Below are positions 60,034 through 64,000 of a stretch of 64,000 nt of DNA, piece by piece (within the stretch, counting starts at the first letter, position 1; every line of letters begins with the position of its first letter). The position numbers and the translations under genes were made by a program. The DNA comes from Pollutimonas sp036675275 (GTDB lineage Bacteria; Pseudomonadota; Gammaproteobacteria; Burkholderiales; Burkholderiaceae_B): the NCBI GenBank assembly GCA_036675275.1, contig JAKFFG010000071.1:186001-250000 (forward strand), read 5' to 3'. The notes beneath the pieces are model-generated. The model was not told where the DNA came from and made no database searches. It worked only from the letters and a program-made list of their open reading frames with translations.

Positions 60034-61199
60034 CGGCTCAGTCCTCGGGCGCTGATCGGCCAGAGCGCTTCGACATGCTGGCCCCGCACCGCCACGATGC
60101 AGTCATGCAAATTGAAGGTGGGATCGCAATGCCCTGGTATCAGGCGCAGCTGCGTCCCTATTTCAGGGCGGCTGCGCCGGCTGTCGGCCAGCAGTATGCA
60201 ATGCTCGTCGTGCACGGCCACGCAACGCAAATCGGGGTGATCGGCGACTTGCGGCGCACCGCTTTCAGCACTGGTGGACTTCAGCCCAAGGTCGACCACA
60301 GCCCTTTCGGGCGTAGGCGTGCTCATTACGGTGCCCAGCAAAAACAGACTATGCCGGAAAGACAGGGCGTCGCCCCAGTCGATGCCGGCGTAATCGGTGT
60401 CCATGAAGGCATACGAACCCGCCTGGATTTCGGTATATACCTGACTGGTCACATCGAATGCCGCAGTGCCGGTTCCGCCGCCGCTGACGACCGGACAGGC
60501 TATCCCGGCCCCGGCAAACGCATCCATATAAGCACGTATCGTGCGTACCGCCTTGTCGGCGGACTTCTGGCGCTGGTCCAGCGAGCGCTTGTGCTGCAAG
60601 CCGCCGTGATAGGCCTGCACGCCCACAAAAGTGATATTGGGCAGTTTCTGTACCAGGCGCGCCAGCGATACCGCCTCTTCCGGGGTCTGCACGCCGCAAC
60701 GCTTCTGGCCTACGTCGATTTCGACCAGAACGCGCACGCTGGCCTCGTATTCGACCATCATTGCAGACAGGGCCTCGACCGCGCGGACATTGTCGACGCA
60801 CACCGACATTTGCGCCTGCCTGGCCAGGCGCGCCAGCAGGGCAAGCTTGGGCGCCCCGACCACTTCGTTGCTGATCAGGACATCGCGCACGCCGGCCGCC
60901 ACGAAGGGGACCGCTTCCGAAACCTTCTGACAGCATATCCCGCTGGCGCCCAGCGCCACTTGCCGGATTGCAATTTCAGGGCATTTATGGGCCTTGGCGT
61001 GCGGCCGCAGTGCCACGCCGTGGCGCTCGGCCAGCACTTGCATGGTGCGCAAGTTGTCTTCGAAGGCATCCAGATCCAGGATCAGGCTGGGTGTATCGAT
61101 GGACCCCAGCGGATCACCCGGACGGGCCGCCGCAGGAATGGCGATAGTGCTGGCCTGTGGCGGATCGGCCTCGCGTACCGCGTGTTGAACCTCTTCCAT
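60030..61199 (-). CDS. D-threonine aldolase-like PLP enzyme (alanine racemase-fold)
   Basis: 389 aa from ATG 61199 with GGGGGTG upstream; the longer frame begins with an unlikely extension. Fold type III PLP enzyme: PLP lysine Lys69 in PHAKAHK. Near the C-terminus GHCDPT has the His-x-Asp metal pair expected for D-threonine aldolase (and for 3-hydroxy-D-aspartate aldolase / D-serine dehydratase relatives, which use His-x-Cys). It would cleave D-beta-hydroxy-amino acids to glycine and an aldehyde; substrate uncertain. Confidence 0.87.
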   Translation of the reverse strand: MEEVQHAVREADPPQASTIAIPAAARPGDPLGSIDTPSLILDLDAFEDNLRTMQVLAERHGVALRPHAKAHKCPEIAIRQVALGASGICCQKVSEAVPFVAAGVRDVLISNEVVGAPKLALLARLARQAQMSVCVDNVRAVEALSAMMVEYEASVRVLVEIDVGQKRCGVQTPEEAVSLARLVQKLPNITFVGVQAYHGGLQHKRSLDQRQKSADKAVRTIRAYMDAFAGAGIACPVVSGGGTGTAAFDVTSQVYTEIQAGSYAFMDTDYAGIDWGDALSFRHSLFLLGTVMSTPTPERAVVDLGLKSTSAESGAPQVADHPDLRCVAVHDEHCILLADSRRSRPEIGTQLRLIPGHCDPTFNLHDCIVAVRGQHVEALWPISARGLSR

Positions 61200-61409
61200 G
61201 GACACCCCCAAAAGTAGTATTTGACTGCACCATACAGCGTATATAGCCATCCGGCACCGCAGAAGGCAGCGTCTGCCGGCAACAACAGCCTGATTTGCCC
61301 GAGATGACAAATCAGCGTAAAGTCATCATAACTTTACCGGTTAAGCTTTTATCCACTTACTGACTTTCGCACACGCAAAGACTTTCGCAAACAGCAACCG
61401 GAATCGCAT

Positions 61410-61871
61410 ATGTTCGATATATTGGTTTACTTGTTCGAAACTTACTATACACCCCAAGCGTGTCCCGAGGCCGATGTCCTGGCGCACAAGCTTGCCGCAG
61501 TAGGCTTCGAAGACGAAGACATCAATGATGCCCTGGGCTGGCTGCATGGGCTGGCTCAAACCACAGAAGAATGCGGCCAGCTGGCCAAGAATCCGCAAGG
61601 CGACAGCCGCCGCATCTTCACCGATTTCGAGTACCGCACGCTCGGCACCGAGGCCATAGGTTTCATTTCGTTTCTCGAAAACTCGGGTGTTCTGCCCACC
61701 GTCCTGCGCGAGATCCTGATCGAGCGGGCGCAAGCCACGACCGAATCCCCCATATCCCTTGAAAAAATCAAGATTATCGCCCTCATGGTTCTCTGGAGCC
61801 AGGAAGCTGAAGTCGACCACCTGGTATTCGAAGAGCTCCTGGCCGACGATCCGGCGCGCTTATCGCATTAA
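61410..61871 (+). CDS. smg: Smg family protein (DUF494)
   Basis: 153 aa. Conserved N-terminus MFDILVYLFETYY and C-terminal EEVDHLV-like segment (QEAEVDHLVFEELLAD). Function unknown; in beta- and gammaproteobacteria it typically lies between dprA and a topoisomerase gene. Here it is separated from topB by gluQRS. Confidence 0.93.
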   Translation: MFDILVYLFETYYTPQACPEADVLAHKLAAVGFEDEDINDALGWLHGLAQTTEECGQLAKNPQGDSRRIFTDFEYRTLGTEAIGFISFLENSGVLPTVLREILIERAQATTESPISLEKIKIIALMVLWSQEAEVDHLVFEELLADDPARLSH

Positions 61872-61885
61872 ACAGGCCCCGCTGC

Positions 61886-62749
61886 ATGGCGCTGGAAGCA
61901 CAAGGCAGTAAACGCCCTTATATCGGGCGCTTCGCACCGAGTCCCACCGGCCCACTGCACGACGGCTCGCTTCTTGCCGCCATGGCAAGCTATCTTGATG
62001 CCCGCGCGCACCACGGTAAGTGGCTGCTGCGCATCGAAGACATCGACACGCCCCGCGTCGTGCCCGGAGCAGATCAAATCATCATGACGCAGCTGCGGGC
62101 GCTGGACATGCACTGGGATGAACCTCCCACATGGCAATCCCAGCACCTGGAACGTTATCAGGCTGCATTCGACAAGCTGGCCGCGGAAAACCTGGTATAC
62201 GGCTGCGCCTGCACCCGTCAGGAACTTCCCTGGGGAGCCTACCCCGGCACCTGTCGCGAGGGTCTGCCTCCCGGGCGCCAGGCCCGGGCATGGCGCTTCA
62301 AGGTTCCTTCCGGCATAGAGCATTTCCATGATCGCTGGCAAGGCCCCCAGCAACAAGACGTTGCCAGCGAAGTGGGCGACTTTATCGTGCGGCGTGCCGA
62401 CGGTCTGTGGGCTTACCAGATGGTGGTGGTCGTCGACGATGGCGCACAGGGTATTACCGATATCGTACGCGGCGAAGATCTGCTGGATTCGACGGCCCGC
62501 CAGCGGGTGCTGGCGCGGCATCTGCAGATTGAGTACCCCAGCGTCATGCACATCCCGGTGCTGATGGACGACGACGGACGCAAGCTGTCCAAGCAGAACC
62601 ACGCCGAACCGCTGGACATCGCGCATCCGCTGCACACATTGAACCAGGCGTGGCAGGCCCTGGGCTTCCCTGCGTTGCATGCCAGCGACCTTCCGTCGTT
62701 CTGGTCCGCGGCCAAAACACAATGGGGCCAGCGTTTTAGTGTATCGTGA
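61886..62749 (+). CDS. gluQ: Glutamyl-Q tRNA(Asp) synthetase
   Basis: GluRS-like enzyme without an anticodon-binding domain; attaches Glu to queuosine-34 of tRNA-Asp. The HIGH-type motif is in GRFAPSPTGPLHDGSL, KLSKQ starts at 233, and the zinc site Cys107, Cys109, Tyr119, Cys123 matches the GluQRS C-x-C...Y-xxx-C pattern. 287 aa is typical. 14 bp after smg. Confidence 0.95.
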   Translation: MALEAQGSKRPYIGRFAPSPTGPLHDGSLLAAMASYLDARAHHGKWLLRIEDIDTPRVVPGADQIIMTQLRALDMHWDEPPTWQSQHLERYQAAFDKLAAENLVYGCACTRQELPWGAYPGTCREGLPPGRQARAWRFKVPSGIEHFHDRWQGPQQQDVASEVGDFIVRRADGLWAYQMVVVVDDGAQGITDIVRGEDLLDSTARQRVLARHLQIEYPSVMHIPVLMDDDGRKLSKQNHAEPLDIAHPLHTLNQAWQALGFPALHASDLPSFWSAAKTQWGQRFSVS

Positions 62750-62849
62750 CGCCGCAAGGGGTCGTTTTGATTACACTCGACTTGCATAGTGCGATTGTCA
62801 CCTCGTATGATCCGCGCTATTGCTGCTGAAACGCAGTCACTGGAAACTC

Positions 62850-64000
62850 ATGAATAAAACGTTGATTATTGCCGAGAAGCCCTCGGTAGCACTGGATATT
62901 TCCCGCGCCTTGGGAGGGTTCGCCCGGGAAGGTGATTACTTTGAAAGTGATCGGTTCGTGCTTGCATCGAGCATTGGTCACTTGCTCAGCCTCGTCGCGC
63001 CCAACGATCCGGTGCGAGGGAAGTGGAGCTTTGCGCACCTGCCGGTCATCCCGCCCCAGTTCGAGCTTGGGCCCACCGACAAGCGCTCGGCGGAACGCCT
63101 GAAGCTGCTGGTCAAGCTGCTCAAGCGCAAAGACGTCGATGCCGTCATCAATGCATGCGACGCGGGCCGCGAGGGTGAACTGATTTTCCGTTATATCGTG
63201 CAATATGCCGGCATCAAAAAGCCCGTCACCCGGCTTTGGCTGCGATCCATGACGCAGGCGGCCATCAGGGAAGCGTTCGAAAACCTGCGCGACGACAACA
63301 CCATGAAGCCGCTCGAGGCGGCTGCACGCTCGCGCGCCGAGGCCGACTGGCTGGTGGGCATCAACGGCACGCGGGCCATGACCGCCTTCAACAGCAAAGA
63401 CGGCGGCTTCTTCAAGACCCCGGTGGGACGCGTCCAGACCCCCACGCTGGCCATCGTGGCAGAACGCGAAGAGCGCATACGAAAATTCGTATCCCGCAAT
63501 TACTGGGAAGTGCACGGCACTTTTGTCGCGGCTGCCGGCCTATACACAGGCCGTTGGTTCGACCCCAAGTTCGTGAAAGACGAGCGCGATCCCGAGCGTC
63601 GCGATTCACGCCTATGGTCCCAAACAGCGGCTCAAACCATTGTTACCGCGTGCCGCGACAAGCCTGGCCACGTAACAGAAGAGTCCAAGCCATCGACGCA
63701 GATGTCCCCGGCGCTGTTCGACCTGACATCCCTGCAACGCGAAGCGAACTCGCGCTTCGGCTTTTCGGCCAAGACTACGCTGAGCCTGGCCCAGACCCTG
63801 TACGAGCGCCACAAGGCACTGACATACCCACGTACCGATTCACGCTACCTGCCAGAAGACTATATCCAAACGGTTCAGCAAACCATGCAGGCGCTGGCTG
63901 AAGGCGGCTCATCGGCCGCCGCGGGGGTACGCTCTTTCGCGGAGACGGTATGCAAGCAGAAATGGGTCAAACCCAACCGCCGCATTTTCGACAACAAAAA
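62850..64000 (+). CDS. topB: DNA topoisomerase III, 5' part (runs off the window)
   Basis: Type IA topoisomerase, 383 codons visible and no stop before the end. TOPRIM domain with Glu9 (AEKPSV) and DAGREGE from Asp104. The catalytic tyrosine is Tyr326 in LTYPRTDSRYLP. SMTQAAIREAF and GRVQTPTLAIV are conserved. Roughly 500 more residues are expected, if of TopB size. 100 bp after gluQ. Confidence 0.95.
   Translation, partial: MNKTLIIAEKPSVALDISRALGGFAREGDYFESDRFVLASSIGHLLSLVAPNDPVRGKWSFAHLPVIPPQFELGPTDKRSAERLKLLVKLLKRKDVDAVINACDAGREGELIFRYIVQYAGIKKPVTRLWLRSMTQAAIREAFENLRDDNTMKPLEAAARSRAEADWLVGINGTRAMTAFNSKDGGFFKTPVGRVQTPTLAIVAEREERIRKFVSRNYWEVHGTFVAAAGLYTGRWFDPKFVKDERDPERRDSRLWSQTAAQTIVTACRDKPGHVTEESKPSTQMSPALFDLTSLQREANSRFGFSAKTTLSLAQTLYERHKALTYPRTDSRYLPEDYIQTVQQTMQALAEGGSSAAAGVRSFAETVCKQKWVKPNRRIFDNK

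Overview
The window is a chromosomal stretch from a GC-rich betaproteobacterium, most likely Alcaligenaceae (the Bordetella / Achromobacter / Pusillimonas group). The order petC-sspA-sspB, the sequences of ArgS, SspA, LiuR, AceK and the two DUF2868/DUF3482 proteins, and the smg region all point there. This placement rests on recognising families by eye; no database search was run. I see no prophage, integrase, insertion sequence or CRISPR array. Almost all of the window is compact housekeeping and metabolic DNA, with a few accessory genes.

Layout. 1-2.1 kb: end of the cytochrome bc1 operon (petC), then sspA-sspB with clear terminators. 2.2-7.8 kb: an HpaI-type aldolase, tRNA-Thr(TGT), a chemoreceptor, and a minus-strand operon SDR - GntR/UTRA regulator - acyl-CoA dehydrogenase. 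8-11.5 kb: small envelope and hypothetical genes, a GFA-family protein, ThpR and an old-yellow-enzyme. A noncoding element of about 230 bp made of nested inverted repeats sits at 8510-8738. 11.7-18.3 kb: an M20 deacylase and a complete peptide-type ABC importer whose two ATPases are fused. 18.5-24.2 kb: a GlsB-type membrane protein, YkvA/DUF2868/DUF3482, and a lemA-TPM-TPM operon. 24.5-28.3 kb: RhlE-type helicase, LysE exporter, prfC. 28.3-36.2 kb: bacterioferritin, rpoN, leuA behind what looks like a leucine leader peptide, Mn-catalase and a DUF892 ferritin-like protein. 36.4-40.5 kb: a Ugp-like ABC importer behind a LacI-type operator. 41.4-45.1 kb: a 1245-residue secreted RHS protein with a C-terminal DUF2235 lipase-like domain. 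45.3-51.4 kb: argS, a SPOR protein, dsbA, metC, LysE and an MBL-fold hydrolase. 51.4-60 kb: a leucine/isovalerate catabolic operon (liuR, liuA, aceK, thiolase, MCC beta and alpha) with two matching palindromic operators. 60-64 kb: D-threonine-aldolase-like enzyme, smg, gluQRS, and the 5' part of topB.

How the parts fit. The liu cluster is the most coherent system. LiuA and MCC break leucine-derived acyl groups down towards acetyl-CoA and acetoacetate, the thiolase finishes the job, and AceK, embedded in the same operon, would switch isocitrate into the glyoxylate bypass needed to grow on acetyl-CoA. Leucine synthesis, by contrast, appears to be controlled by translation of rare CTA leucine codons in a leader upstream of leuA.

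The most notable items for follow-up are the leuA leader, the nested inverted-repeat element, the apparently immunity-less secreted RHS-DUF2235 protein, and aceK inside the LiuR regulon.
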